A stretch of DNA of 64,000 nucleotides from Hymenobacter montanus (GTDB lineage Bacteria > Bacteroidota > Bacteroidia > Cytophagales > Hymenobacteraceae). Below the pieces are notes generated by a model. That model had not been told where the DNA came from. It saw only the letters and a program-made list of their open reading frames with translations, and searched no databases. The DNA lies in assembly GCF_014699115.1 (NCBI RefSeq), contig NZ_JACXAD010000015.1, positions 62,001 through 126,000 of the forward strand. The letters run 5' to 3'. Made by a program: the position numbers and the translations under genes. Below, piece by piece: positions 44,898 to 53,610 of the stretch. Within the stretch, counting starts at the first letter, position 1; each line of letters opens with the position of its first letter.

Positions 44898-45866
44898 ATG
44901 CGCTTTTTTACGCAATTCGCGATCACCGGCCTGCTGGTCGTAGCCGGTTTCTCGGCTTCGGCCCAGACCTTCAGCGACCCGGTTTCTTACAATAACGCCA
45001 TCGTAAACGAGCAGATCGATTTGCTCAAGAAGAACCTGCGCTACATCAGCAAGGCCGCGCACAGTGAGAACGACCGCAAAATCGAAAACCGCCGCCTGGA
45101 GGTGGTGGAGCAGAATAAAGTAGCCATCGCCAAGCTGCAACACATGCCTGCCTACAAAGGCAACAACGAGCTGCGGGCCACAGCCCTCACAGCGTTCAAA
45201 ACCATGCTGCAAGTGTATTCGGCCGACTACAAGCAGGTGAACTCGCTGGCCACCACCCGCACCCAAAGCTTCGAAGCCATGCAGCAGTATTTTGACGCGC
45301 AGGAAGTGGCGGGCCAAAAACTGGCCGTGGTCGACGATAGCGTCAACGCCGCTCAGAAGCGCTTCGCCAAGCAGTTCGGCCTGGGCCTCGAAGCCAGCAA
45401 GGAATCGGCCCGGCTGGCGGAATACACGCGGCAGGTGTCAGCCGTGAACCACTACCAGCACCAGGTTTTTTTACCCTATTTCCGGGTGCAGAAGGCCAGC
45501 GCCCAGCTCACCGACGCCCTGAATGCGCAGGATGCCGCCGCGTTTGAAGCTGCCCGCGTGCTGCTGGCCGCCGCGGCCGAGAAGTCGGCCGCCGAGCTGT
45601 CGGCCGTGTCGGCGTTTCGGGGCAAAGACGTGGCGTACCGCAACGCGGCCCGCGATGTGGCCAACCTGTACGTGGTGATGTGCACCAACCAGTTTGTCAA
45701 GATCGCGGAGCTGCTCAAGCAAAAAGACCACCTCACCAAAGCCGATGCCCAGGCCATCAACGGTAACATCAACGCTTACAACACGCAAAACCAGAAGTTC
45801 AACGAGGCCTACAACCGCACCTCGGCCGCCTTTATGGATACCTACGTGCCGGTGATGAACGACTGA
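44898..45866 (+). CDS. Exported alpha-helical protein (LIC11966-like surface protein)
   Basis: 322 residues from the ATG at 44898 with signal peptide ending GFSASAQ. The mature protein is helical and rich in Ala/Gln/Lys (NDRKIENRRLEVVEQNKVAI, SARLAEYTRQVSAVNHYQHQ). The whole pattern resembles the LIC11966-type surface proteins described in Bacteroidota and Leptospira; I recognise it only by general pattern. It lies 36 bp after the TonB family gene on the same strand and could be co-transcribed. Confidence 0.65.
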   Translation: MRFFTQFAITGLLVVAGFSASAQTFSDPVSYNNAIVNEQIDLLKKNLRYISKAAHSENDRKIENRRLEVVEQNKVAIAKLQHMPAYKGNNELRATALTAFKTMLQVYSADYKQVNSLATTRTQSFEAMQQYFDAQEVAGQKLAVVDDSVNAAQKRFAKQFGLGLEASKESARLAEYTRQVSAVNHYQHQVFLPYFRVQKASAQLTDALNAQDAAAFEAARVLLAAAAEKSAAELSAVSAFRGKDVAYRNAARDVANLYVVMCTNQFVKIAELLKQKDHLTKADAQAINGNINAYNTQNQKFNEAYNRTSAAFMDTYVPVMND

Positions 45867-45915
45867 GCTACCACCGACGCCGGAGGGGGCGTCCGCTCCT
45901 CGCGGGCCGTTCCGT

Positions 45916-45923
45916 TACCTTTG
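45916..45923 (+). promoter_or_regulatory. Promoter -7 element of gatB
   Basis: TACCTTTG, 26 nt upstream of the gatB ATG at 45950. Confidence 0.6.
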
Positions 45924-45949
45924 GGGCTCAATCCAGCCTTGCTTTTGAT

Positions 45950-47413
45950 ATGGACGAAGCCACCCTTGCCAACTACCAGCCCGTCATCGGCCTCGAAGTA
46001 CACGCCCAGCTGCTCACGCACAGCAAGATGTACTCGGCCGACGAGAACGAGTACGGCGTAGCGCCCAACACCAACTTGTCGGTCATCACCCTCGGCCACC
46101 CCGGCACCTTGCCCAAGGTGAACCGCACGGCCGTGGAGTTTGCCATGAAAATGGGCCTGGCCACCAACTGCCAGATTCGGCGCGACAATCTGTTCGCGCG
46201 CAAAAACTACTTTTACCCCGACCTGCCCAAGGGTTACCAGATAACCCAGGACAAAACCCCGATTTGCCACGACGGCCACGTCGACATCCGCCTCAGCGAT
46301 GGCGCGGTGAAGCGAATCGGCGTTACCCGCATTCACCTGGAGGAAGACGCAGGCAAGAGCATGCACCTGGCCGGCGAAACCGAAACCCTCGTCGACCTGA
46401 ACCGGGCCGGGGTGCCGTTGATTGAGATTGTAAGCGAGCCCGACATCCGGACCGGCGAGGAGGCCTACGCCTACCTGATTGAAATCAAGAAGCTGGTGGA
46501 GTACCTGGGCATCTGCGACGGCAACATGGAAGAAGGCTCGTTGCGCTGCGACGCCAACATCTCGGTGATGCGGAAAGGAGCCGACAAATTCGGCATGAAG
46601 GTGGAGGTCAAGAACATGAACTCCTTCCGCAACGTGCAGCGGGCCATTGCCTACGAGATTGAGCGGCAGGTTGCCATCCTCGAAGCCGGCGGGGAAGTAG
46701 ACAGCGAAACCCGGGGCTTCGACGCGGCCAGCGGCACCACCAACGGCCAGCGCAGCAAGGAAACCCTCAACGACTACCGTTACTTCCCCGAGCCGGATTT
46801 GCCGCCGCTGGTCATTTCCGACGAGTGGCTGCACCGGGTGGCCACCGAGCTGCCCCCGCTGCCGCAGCAGCTGTACGCGCGCTTCGTGGGCGAGCTGGGC
46901 CTGAGCGACTACGACGCCTCGGTGCTGATCGACCAGAAGGAGGTGGCCTTGTTCTTCGACGAGCTGGCCCGCCTCACGCCCAACGCCAAGGCCGCCGCCA
47001 ACTGGGTGATGGGCCCGGTGAAGTCTTACCTCAACGAGCGGGCCCTGACCGTGGCCGATTTCCCGCTCGACCCGGCCCAGCTGGCCGGTATCATTGAGCT
47101 GATCGACGCGGGCAAGCTGAACTACTCAGTGGCGTCGAAGCAGCTGTTCCCGTACCTGCTCGACCACCCCCAGGCCAACGCCACGGGCGCGGCCCAGAAC
47201 TTAGGCCTGCTCACCCAGGCCGACACCGGCGAGCTGGCCGGCCTGGTGCAGCAGGTGTTGGCCGCCAACCCGGCCAAAGTAGCCGAGTACCGCGCCGGTA
47301 AAAAGTCGCTCACCGGCATGTTCATGGGCGAGCTGATGAAGCTGACCGGCGGCAAAGCCGACCCCAAGCTGGCCAACCAGCTACTGCGTACCGCGCTCGA
47401 CGGCAACGAGTAG
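45950..47413 (+). CDS. gatB: Aspartyl/glutamyl-tRNA amidotransferase subunit B
   Basis: 487 residues. GatB activates misacylated Glu-tRNA-Gln or Asp-tRNA-Asn in the GatCAB complex. Signature blocks: YQPVIGLEVHAQLLTHSKMY, LFARKNYFYPDLPKGYQITQ, LVDLNRAGVPLIEIVSEPD, CDANISVMRKGADKFGMKVE, KNMNSFRNVQRAIAYEIERQ, and the tail domain ending TGMFMGELMKLTGGKADPKL. gatA and gatC are not in the window, so the complex is encoded at separate loci. Confidence 0.97.
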   Translation: MDEATLANYQPVIGLEVHAQLLTHSKMYSADENEYGVAPNTNLSVITLGHPGTLPKVNRTAVEFAMKMGLATNCQIRRDNLFARKNYFYPDLPKGYQITQDKTPICHDGHVDIRLSDGAVKRIGVTRIHLEEDAGKSMHLAGETETLVDLNRAGVPLIEIVSEPDIRTGEEAYAYLIEIKKLVEYLGICDGNMEEGSLRCDANISVMRKGADKFGMKVEVKNMNSFRNVQRAIAYEIERQVAILEAGGEVDSETRGFDAASGTTNGQRSKETLNDYRYFPEPDLPPLVISDEWLHRVATELPPLPQQLYARFVGELGLSDYDASVLIDQKEVALFFDELARLTPNAKAAANWVMGPVKSYLNERALTVADFPLDPAQLAGIIELIDAGKLNYSVASKQLFPYLLDHPQANATGAAQNLGLLTQADTGELAGLVQQVLAANPAKVAEYRAGKKSLTGMFMGELMKLTGGKADPKLANQLLRTALDGNE

Positions 47414-47531
47414 TGAGGAGGAATAATGAACAATGGCCGCGCCGAAGTGTGTTAGAGCTTTGCGCCGGGCGCCCCGTGCAGGCTCATGATGGGACACTAA
47501 TAGCCGTTTTGGAGGTATAGCACCTAATTGT

Positions 47532-47572
47532 CTGGCTCCCCTCTCCTGTGGAGAGGGGCCGGGGGTGAGGTT
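47532..47572 (+). repeat. Dispersed GC-rich repeat, copy C
   Basis: CTGGCTCCCCTCTCCTGTGG, then AGAGGGGCCGGGGGTGAGGT T. Same orientation as copy B. The remainder of 47414-47686 has no gene. Confidence 0.75.
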
Positions 47573-47686
47573 GCTGCGGCTGGGCCCAGTACCTCGATTC
47601 TGAAACTACTCTAGGCCCCTTGGTAAGTTCTTGATTATAATTGCTCATTATTAATCACTCATTGATTAATGCTTCCCACTACCATT

Positions 47687-48823
47687 ATGATGAAATCTGT
47701 TCTTCTGGCTGCCACGGTGTTGGGCCTGACCAATGCCTGCCAAAACGTGGCTGCGGCGGATGGCTACGAAATCTCAGGCCAGCTAAAAAACGCGCCCGCC
47801 GGTACCGTGCTGCACCTCTCAGAGCTGGTTTCCAATCAGTTCGTGGAGAAAAGCCAGGCTAAAACGGATGACGCGGGTCGTTTTACGATTAAGGGGGCCA
47901 GCGCCACGCCCGGCATCTTTCAGCTGAAACTCGACGAGCCTAACCAGGTGCTGCTGCTGCTCGACAACAAAACCCGGGTGCAGCTCAATGGCGACGCCAA
48001 GAGCCTGCCCACCACGTACCAGGTGAAAGGCAACAAGGACGCGGAAGTTCTGCGCCAGCTCATCCAAGTGATGCACGGCACCAAGACCGAGCTCGAAAGC
48101 CTCGGCCAACGCTACAACGCCGCGGGCCAGGCGGGCAAGGCCGATGAGCTCAAGGTCCTTGAGCAGCAGTACCGGGTGCTTCAGAGTAGCAACACCAACA
48201 AAGTAAAGGGCCTGATCCGGCGCAACGCAACGGCCGTGGTAAGCGGCTTTGCCGTAGGAGCGTTCCTGAGCCCGGAGGACGAGTTTCAATTCGTCGATTC
48301 CGTCGCGGCGGTGCAGCGCAAAGCCAACCCCACTTCGCCTTTTACCAAAGAGCTCGCCGCCCGCCTGGAGCCCTTGCGCACGACGGCCCCCGGGGTGCTG
48401 GCTCCGGAAATTAATCTGCCCACCCCCGAGGGAGGTACCTTGGCGCTGAGCAGCCTACGGGGCAAGTACGTGCTGCTCGATTTCTGGGCGTCGTGGTGCG
48501 GCCCCTGTCGGCAGGAGAACCCCAACGTCGTGCGGGCTTACAATCAGTTCAAGGACCGGGGCAAAGGCTTTACCATCTACTCGGTATCGCTCGACCAGGA
48601 CAAAGCCAAGTGGCAGAAAGCCATTGCCGCCGATGGCCTCACCTGGCACCACGTGTCGGACCTCGCCGGCTGGAACAGCGTAGGAGGCGCAGCCTACGGC
48701 GTGAAATCCATTCCGCAATCCTTTTTGATTGACCCCCAGGGAAAGATTGTCGCTAAAAATCTGCGCGGCGAAGCGCTCGCCGCTAAGCTGGAAGAAGTAT
48801 TAGGCAAAGGAGCCGGCAAGTAA
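47687..48823 (+). CDS. TlpA-like thiol-disulfide oxidoreductase lipoprotein with DUF4369
   Basis: 378 residues from the ATG at 47687 (MMKSVLLAATVLGLTNAC), the lipobox placing Cys at 18. An N-terminal DUF4369 domain (YEISGQLKNAPAGTVLHLSE, FTIKGASATPGIFQLKLDEP) precedes the thioredoxin fold with the CxxC active site in DFWASWCGPCRQENPNVVRA and the cis-Pro loop YGVKSIPQSFLIDPQGKIV. It probably works on periplasmic cysteines or cytochrome maturation; DUF4369-TlpA fusions are typical of Bacteroidota. Confidence 0.93.
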   Translation: MMKSVLLAATVLGLTNACQNVAAADGYEISGQLKNAPAGTVLHLSELVSNQFVEKSQAKTDDAGRFTIKGASATPGIFQLKLDEPNQVLLLLDNKTRVQLNGDAKSLPTTYQVKGNKDAEVLRQLIQVMHGTKTELESLGQRYNAAGQAGKADELKVLEQQYRVLQSSNTNKVKGLIRRNATAVVSGFAVGAFLSPEDEFQFVDSVAAVQRKANPTSPFTKELAARLEPLRTTAPGVLAPEINLPTPEGGTLALSSLRGKYVLLDFWASWCGPCRQENPNVVRAYNQFKDRGKGFTIYSVSLDQDKAKWQKAIAADGLTWHHVSDLAGWNSVGGAAYGVKSIPQSFLIDPQGKIVAKNLRGEALAAKLEEVLGKGAGK

Positions 48824-48857
48824 TCGCTTAGCTTAACGAGCCCAGCCCGAGGCGATA

Positions 48858-48920
48858 TAACCTTTTGTAGTGGCACCACGAATTGCCGGTCAGGCTTAGT
48901 GGTGCTACTGCAAAAGGTTA
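48858..48920. repeat. Palindromic element, left hairpin
   Basis: TAACCTTTTGTAGTGGCACC and AC (48858-48879) pair with 48899-48920; 20 of 22 positions match. It directly follows the TlpA-like gene and may act as a terminator although no T-tract follows. Confidence 0.75.
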
Positions 48921-48927
48921 AATATTT

Positions 48928-49065
48928 GGCGGTGGTCTAAAATGGGGTGGTGCCACGACGGCAAGTCGTGGCACCACTAGTCGTTCGGGCCGTTGTGCAA
49001 GCTAGTAGTGGTACCACGAAGCCCTGTGGGCAATTCGTGGCACCACCCTACGTTAGACCACCGCC
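48928..49065. repeat. Nested palindromic element sharing the GTGGTGCCACGA core
   Basis: Outer arms 48928-48958 and 49035-49065 match at 28 of 31. Inside are two more hairpins: 48947-48959 with 48965-48977 (perfect 13 bp, loop GGCAA) and 49008-49020 with 49034-49046 (12 of 13). The core GTGGTGCCACGA is related to that of 33160-33329. Downstream to 49293 nothing else is recognised. Confidence 0.85.
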
Positions 49066-49293
49066 TAATTTTTTATACGCAGTTAAAAGTCAGTTAAATC
49101 AGACCGGAGGATTCAAGCAATAGAATAGGCGAAAAGCAGCTGGAAGTGCGTCCAAGGAGATGCCGATTCTTATTCCGGCATTTGAAATAATTTAATCTAT
49201 AGTAAAAGTTAGTACTTTAATCAGCCTTTCGGGTCTGTGAGCGGATATATACTGTACATTGCTCACTACGACAGGCGATAAATCAGTAGTTTT

Positions 49294-49746
49294 ATGATGA
49301 TCCCGGAGGAGATAGCAAACAGGCTACTGATGGCAATGGAGGCTTACAAGTCTATCAGTGAGCAACTTATTGATAAGCTAATTTCGGAAACGGACTAGCC
49401 TGAAAAAGAGAAGATTAAGAAGGGTCATTATTATGAAATCCAAAATGCTGACCTGCTAAATGGAAATGAATTCCTATCAGATAATTGGTGGTTTGACGTT
49501 CACGGAGAACACTGCCTGTTTAGGAATGCGATAACCGGACAAAGCGTCGAGGTTTCGCTTGGAAATAAAGAAAGTATCGGGAATCTTGACCCATATTTTT
49601 TTCATCACTTCCTGCAGACAACTAATGATTTGAGTTATTTAGTCAGATATTTTGAAAATTCATTTTCTGATGTGCTGAATTTTTTCGAAGCAATGGAAAG
49701 GCAGAAGAAAATGGTGCAAGTAGCTGGTGTGTATAGAAAAGTGTGA
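49294..49746 (+). pseudogene. Amber-interrupted gene, DUF6896-like
   Basis: The frame runs from ATG at 49294 to TGA at 49744-49746 (151 codons) with one in-frame TAG at 49396-49398 (codon 35). The first part begins MMIPEEIANRLLMAMEAYKS. After the stop, protein-like sequence continues: KKGHYYEIQNADLLNGNEFL, WWFDVHGEHCLFRNAITGQS, SLGNKESIGNLDPYFFHHFL, FENSFSDVLNFFEAMERQKK. The FDVHGEHC block followed by Gly/Val and Asp residues recalls the DUF6896 family. AT-rich codon use suggests foreign origin. No later in-frame start allows a fragment with the C-terminal domain. A strong terminator follows, supporting that it was a real gene. Confidence 0.75.
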
Positions 49747-49751
49747 ATTCT

Positions 49752-49805
49752 AACGAAGAGAGGCCCTAAATTCCCAATGGAGTTCGGGGCCTCTCTTCGT
49801 TTTAA
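49752..49805. terminator. Bidirectional intrinsic terminator
   Basis: AACGAAGAGAGGCCC / GGGCCTCTCTTCGTT perfect 15-bp stem with a T4 tract on the right, serving the pseudogene on the plus strand and the HolD-like gene on the minus strand. Confidence 0.9.
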
Positions 49806-49821
49806 TCGACTGTTTACTCGA

Positions 49822-50544
49822 CTACTCGGTTGGGTTAAACATGCGTTGCAAGCCAAGCCAAAGCCGTTTTTTAAGGCTCACATCGTACTCTACCAAATCT
49901 ACGGTGGCCGAGGCCAGGTAGGAGAGGCTCAAGCTGGGAAACAGCACGGGCTCGTAGATCTGGGTATTGCGAATGGTAACGTCAAGCAGGTTTTTGCCGA
50001 AGGCAATGACGCGGGTGGCCGCCAACTCCCGGCGCAGGTTAACCAAGGCTACCGGCAATTCGGATTCCACATTCACGAGTACAACGTCGGCCATTACCAG
50101 ACCCAACGCTTGCAGCATCTTGTTCAGAAATACGTTGCGGTGCAGCTTCAGGAACTGCTCGTGCGGTAGGCGGAACAACAGCACCAGGCCCTGCGCGTTG
50201 CTGCCCAGGGTGGTAAACTGCGTCAGCATCACGGGTGGCACGGCCGGCTCGGTGGGAGTAACTGGGCTGGGCGCGATTGCGGGCTTATTCGCCGGAGCCG
50301 CGCCCGGCGCATTGGCGGCTGGGAAGCTGCCGGCATCAGGAGGTAGGTGCATAGTGGGGGCGGGCGCCGCTGGAGCCGGCGCTGGCTGAAGGTGGCCGGG
50401 CGGGGTCGGCTGCGAAGGCGTAGCGGCCGGTCCTTCGGCCGGCGCCAGGCTCGATGCGGGGGGGCTGACGGAGGGCTCGGCCGGAACGTAGAGCGTTACG
50501 TCGGTGTAGAAATTCTGCAGAAAAGCCAGCTTTCCGGAGGACAT
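49822..50544 (-). CDS. Conserved protein with Pro/Ala-rich linker, possibly HolD-like
   Basis: 240 residues. The N-terminus (MSSGKLAFLQNFYTDVTLYV) is followed by ~80 residues of Pro/Ala-rich linker (PATPSQPTPPGHLQPAPA-like), then a C-terminal alpha/beta domain: LKLHRNVFLNKMLQALGLVM, ADVVLVNVESELPVALVNLR and LRRELAATRVIAFGKNLLDV. The DVVLVN followed by a later VIAFG is similar to the pattern of DNA polymerase III psi (HolD), which is short and rarely annotated in Bacteroidota. This is a tentative reading. It neighbours a thioesterase gene 50 bp upstream on the same strand. Confidence 0.6.
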   Translation of the reverse strand: MSSGKLAFLQNFYTDVTLYVPAEPSVSPPASSLAPAEGPAATPSQPTPPGHLQPAPAPAAPAPTMHLPPDAGSFPAANAPGAAPANKPAIAPSPVTPTEPAVPPVMLTQFTTLGSNAQGLVLLFRLPHEQFLKLHRNVFLNKMLQALGLVMADVVLVNVESELPVALVNLRRELAATRVIAFGKNLLDVTIRNTQIYEPVLFPSLSLSYLASATVDLVEYDVSLKKRLWLGLQRMFNPTE

Positions 50545-50593
50545 GGCAAATCAGGTTTACGGGTAAACGACAAAGAACCGGCCGGGGGCGGTG

Positions 50594-51112
50594 CTATTCC
50601 AAGGCAAAAATGGCCTTCAGCTCCTGGGCTTCGGTGGGCTTCATGCGTCCGGCCAACACGAGGCGCAGTTGGCGTCGGCGCAGGGCGCCCTCGTAGAGTC
50701 GGATTTCTTCTTCGGTTTCCGGCACCGCCTCCGGCACGTCGATGGGGCGCCCCGCCTGGTCCACGGCCACGAACGTAAAGAAAGCCTCGTTGGTCTTCAT
50801 CTTGGTGCCGCTGGGAATGTCTTCGGCCCACACATCGATGTGAACTTCCATGCTGGAGTTGAACGCCCGCGTTACCTGGGCTTGCAGCGTCACCACGTTG
50901 CCCAGCCGGATGGAGTCGCGAAATGACACGTTGTCGACCGAGGCCGTGACCACGATGCGGTTGGAGTGCTTCTGGGCCGAAATGGCGGCCGCGATGTCCA
51001 TGAGGTGCATCATACGGCCGCCCATGAGGTTGTTCAGGGTATTGGTGTCGTTAGGCAGCACCAGCTCGGTCATGATGACGAAAGACTCGGCGACGGATTT
51101 TTGCTTGCGCAT
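50594..51112 (-). CDS. Acyl-CoA thioesterase (hotdog fold)
   Basis: 172 residues from the ATG at 51112 (MRKQKSVAESFVIMTELVLP); an extension to 51172 lacks support. The hotdog signature is clear: NDTNTLNNLMGGRMMHLMDI, AAISAQKHSNRIVVTASVDN and VEVHIDVWAEDIPSG-type strand (MEVHIDVWAEDIPSGTKMKT), matching YciA/BFIT-type enzymes that hydrolyse fatty acyl-CoA in the cytosol. The chain-length preference cannot be read from sequence. Confidence 0.93.
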   Translation of the reverse strand: MRKQKSVAESFVIMTELVLPNDTNTLNNLMGGRMMHLMDIAAAISAQKHSNRIVVTASVDNVSFRDSIRLGNVVTLQAQVTRAFNSSMEVHIDVWAEDIPSGTKMKTNEAFFTFVAVDQAGRPIDVPEAVPETEEEIRLYEGALRRRQLRLVLAGRMKPTEAQELKAIFALE

Positions 51113-51246
51113 GAGCGAAGAAAGAAGGTAAAGAAAAAGCGGCCCCAGCCAGAGACCGTGGGCCCAGCCCAAAGGTACGATCCGATAGAGGGTAGCTCTG
51201 CCCCGTAGGGATGCCGAATCTCCTAAAAAAGTGGCGCTCGGGGGCG

Positions 51247-51906
51247 CTAGCGCCAGCCGCTGGCGCCTAGCAGGGGCACAAAGCGGAAGTTCTCGAACTC
51301 TTCGCGTACGAAGCTTTCCGGGCCCTCGCGGGTTACGCGCACCATGCGCTGAGTTTGATTATCGCCCACCGGAATCACCAGCCGGCCCCCCACGCGCAGC
51401 TGCCGCAACAGGGCCGGCGGCAAACCCGGGGCGCCGGCCGTAACCAGGATGCCATCGAAAGGTGCCCGGTCGGGCAGGCCCAGCGAGCCGTCGCCGCAGT
51501 GCAGCGTGGCCCCGCCGGCGCCGAGACCGGCCAGCAACAGCCGGGTGCGGGCAAACAGCACCTCATTAAACTCAATGCTGCTGACGTGGGGGGTGAGGTG
51601 CAGCAGCACGGCGCACTGATAGCCCGAACCAGTTCCAACTTCCAGCACCCGGTCGTGCGGCTGCACGCCCAGCAGTTGGGTTTGGTAGGCCACCGTGTAG
51701 GGCTGCGAGATGGTTTGCCCCTCACCGATGGGAAACGCCTTGTCCTGATACGCGTGGGCCTCGAAAGCCGGCTCGAAAAACAAGTGACGCGGCACGGCCG
51801 CCAGGGCCGCCAGCACCCGTTCGTCGTGAATGCCGCGCTGGCGCAGCTCCCGAACGAGGGCCCGTCTTCGGCCTTGGTGGCGGTATGTGTCCTGGAGCGT
51901 TGGAAT
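51247..51906 (-). CDS. pcm: Protein-L-isoaspartate O-methyltransferase, apparent ATT start
   Basis: The catalytic core is unmistakable: FPIGEGQTISQPYTVAYQTQ, VLEVGTGSGYQCAVLL (SAM motif), FDGILVTAGAPGLPPALLRQ and GGRLVIPVGDN. It repairs isoaspartyl residues. From the GTG at 51816 it would have only 189 residues and miss the conserved helix. The frame is open upstream and reads LQDTYRHQGRRRALVRELRQ then RGIHDERVL, the family's expected N-terminus, with no ATG, GTG or TTG before it; an ATT at 51904-51906 gives PTLQDTYRHQG and 219 residues, near the usual length. Use of ATT, a sequence error, or a lost start codon are the options. Confidence 0.88.
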   Translation of the reverse strand: MPTLQDTYRHQGRRRALVRELRQRGIHDERVLAALAAVPRHLFFEPAFEAHAYQDKAFPIGEGQTISQPYTVAYQTQLLGVQPHDRVLEVGTGSGYQCAVLLHLTPHVSSIEFNEVLFARTRLLLAGLGAGGATLHCGDGSLGLPDRAPFDGILVTAGAPGLPPALLRQLRVGGRLVIPVGDNQTQRMVRVTREGPESFVREEFENFRFVPLLGASGWR

Positions 51907-52000
51907 AGCGAATGAGGCGATTGAGGGCGAAAAAAAGGTGGCTGGGCCGGTCTTAGCCCGGTGGTCGGGAAAACAAAGCCTAGCAACTAGCTATAGGGAC

Positions 52001-52008
52001 TACCTTTG
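52001..52008 (+). promoter_or_regulatory. Promoter -7 element of the glycosylphosphotransferase gene
   Basis: TACCTTTG, 53 nt upstream of the TTG start at 52062. Confidence 0.55.
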
Positions 52009-52061
52009 CCGGGCTTGATGCCCTTTTATCGAGCCGCGAAAATACCACTTATCCTGTCGTT

Positions 52062-53483
52062 TTGCAGCTAATTCGCCGCTTTCAATATGTTAAGCTAATT
52101 GCCGCCGATTTTGGAGCGGCTCTGCTCGCGTGGGTGTGTTTCTTCCTCGTTCGCAAATATTTGCTCGATGAACTGACGGGGTATCAATTCACCGAAAGCG
52201 CCCTGCTGGGCCTCGCTGGCTCAGCCGTCTTCATCGCCGTATTCTGGATTGTGCTGTACAGCTTGGTGGGCGAATACCGCGACATTTACCGCAAGTCGCG
52301 GCTGGCCGAAATCATCCGGTTGGCGCAGGTTTCGGGGCTCGGGGCCGTGTTCATCTTCTTTACCCTGCTGCTCGACGACCAAGGCGTGGTGAACTACCGC
52401 GCCTACTATAAAACCTTTACGGCCTACTACCTGCTGCACTTTTTCATTACGGCAGTGTTGCGCACCTGGGCGGTGGGCAGCGTGCAGCGCCAAGTGCGCC
52501 GGGGTCGCATCTCGTTCCCCACGCTCCTGATAGGGTCCAATAGCTTAGCCTTGAACACCATGCGTGATCTGGCGCGAACCAGCCGTAACCTGGGGATGCG
52601 GCTGGTAGGCTTTACGCCCGTGGGCGATACCATCGACCCCGAGCTGGCGGCCGAGCTACCGGTTCAGGGCTCGTACGAGCGCCTGCCAGCCTTGGTCCAG
52701 GCCCTGAACATCGAGGAAATCGTCATTGCCATCGAGCCCAGCGAGCACCGCCTCATTCAAAACATTTTGGCCTTGCTGGAGGGCACCCCCGCCCGGGTGA
52801 GCGTCCTGCCGGACCTGTACCAGATGCTGCTCGGCTCGGTAAAAGTCAACCATCTGTTCGGGACGCCGCTTATCGAAATCAAGCAGGACCTGCTGCCGGT
52901 GTGGCAGGCGGTGCTCAAGCGCATCATCGACGTGGTCGGCTCGGCGCTGTTTCTGCTGTTAGCCAGCTGGGTGTACGCCTTCACGGCCGTTATGGTCAAG
53001 CTCTCGTCGCCCGGGCCCGTCTTTTACCGGCAAGAGCGCATTGGCAAGAATGGCCAGCCTTTCAACATCATCAAGTTTCGGTCGATGTTTCTGGATGCCG
53101 AAAAGATGGGCCCCGCGCTGAGTTCCGACCACGACCCGCGCATCACCAAGTGGGGCCGGTTTATGCGCAAAGTGCGGCTCGATGAGCTGCCCCAGTTCTG
53201 GAACGTGCTCAAAGGCGAGATGAGCATCGTCGGTCCCCGCCCAGAGCGGCAGTTCTTCATCGACCAGATCATGCTGATTGCCCCCCACTACCGCCACCTG
53301 CACCGGGTGCGGCCAGGCCTCACCTCGCTGGGCCAGGTGAAATACGGCTACGCCGAAACCGTTGCCCAAATGGTGGAGCGGCTCAAGTTCGACATTCTGT
53401 ACATCGAGAACATGAGCCTGGGCATGGATTTCCGGGTGCTGCTGTACACCCTGAAAATCATCATCCAAGGCCGGGGCAAGTAG
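52062..53483 (+). CDS. Polyprenyl glycosylphosphotransferase (WbaP/WcaJ-like)
   Basis: 473 residues with a TTG start; no ATG fits. It transfers a sugar phosphate from a nucleotide sugar to undecaprenyl phosphate, starting exopolysaccharide or O-antigen repeats. The N-terminus has four or five transmembrane helices (VKLIAADFGAALLAWVCFFL; LLGLAGSAVFIAVFWIVLYS). A CoA-binding-like domain follows (PTLLIGSNSLALNTMRDLAR), then the sugar transferase domain with SSPGPVFYRQERIGKNGQPF, KFRSMFLDAEKMGP, DELPQFWNVLKGEMSIVGPR and RVRPGLTSLGQVKYGY. No glycosyltransferase cluster adjoins it. Confidence 0.93.
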   Translation: MQLIRRFQYVKLIAADFGAALLAWVCFFLVRKYLLDELTGYQFTESALLGLAGSAVFIAVFWIVLYSLVGEYRDIYRKSRLAEIIRLAQVSGLGAVFIFFTLLLDDQGVVNYRAYYKTFTAYYLLHFFITAVLRTWAVGSVQRQVRRGRISFPTLLIGSNSLALNTMRDLARTSRNLGMRLVGFTPVGDTIDPELAAELPVQGSYERLPALVQALNIEEIVIAIEPSEHRLIQNILALLEGTPARVSVLPDLYQMLLGSVKVNHLFGTPLIEIKQDLLPVWQAVLKRIIDVVGSALFLLLASWVYAFTAVMVKLSSPGPVFYRQERIGKNGQPFNIIKFRSMFLDAEKMGPALSSDHDPRITKWGRFMRKVRLDELPQFWNVLKGEMSIVGPRPERQFFIDQIMLIAPHYRHLHRVRPGLTSLGQVKYGYAETVAQMVERLKFDILYIENMSLGMDFRVLLYTLKIIIQGRGK

Positions 53484-53554
53484 GGGGTGCCATCGCGGCG
53501 GTGCATTAAACGGGCCGTAACCCCAAGGGTACCCTAACGGCGGGGCTCCACCCG

Positions 53555-53562
53555 TACCTTTG
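53555..53562 (+). promoter_or_regulatory. Promoter -7 element of mnmA
   Basis: TACCTTTG, 48 nt before the mnmA ATG at 53611. Confidence 0.6.
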
Positions 53563-53610
53563 TTGTTGCCAGCCGGAACCATTCAAGCTCCGGGTGAATT
53601 GCAACTCACC

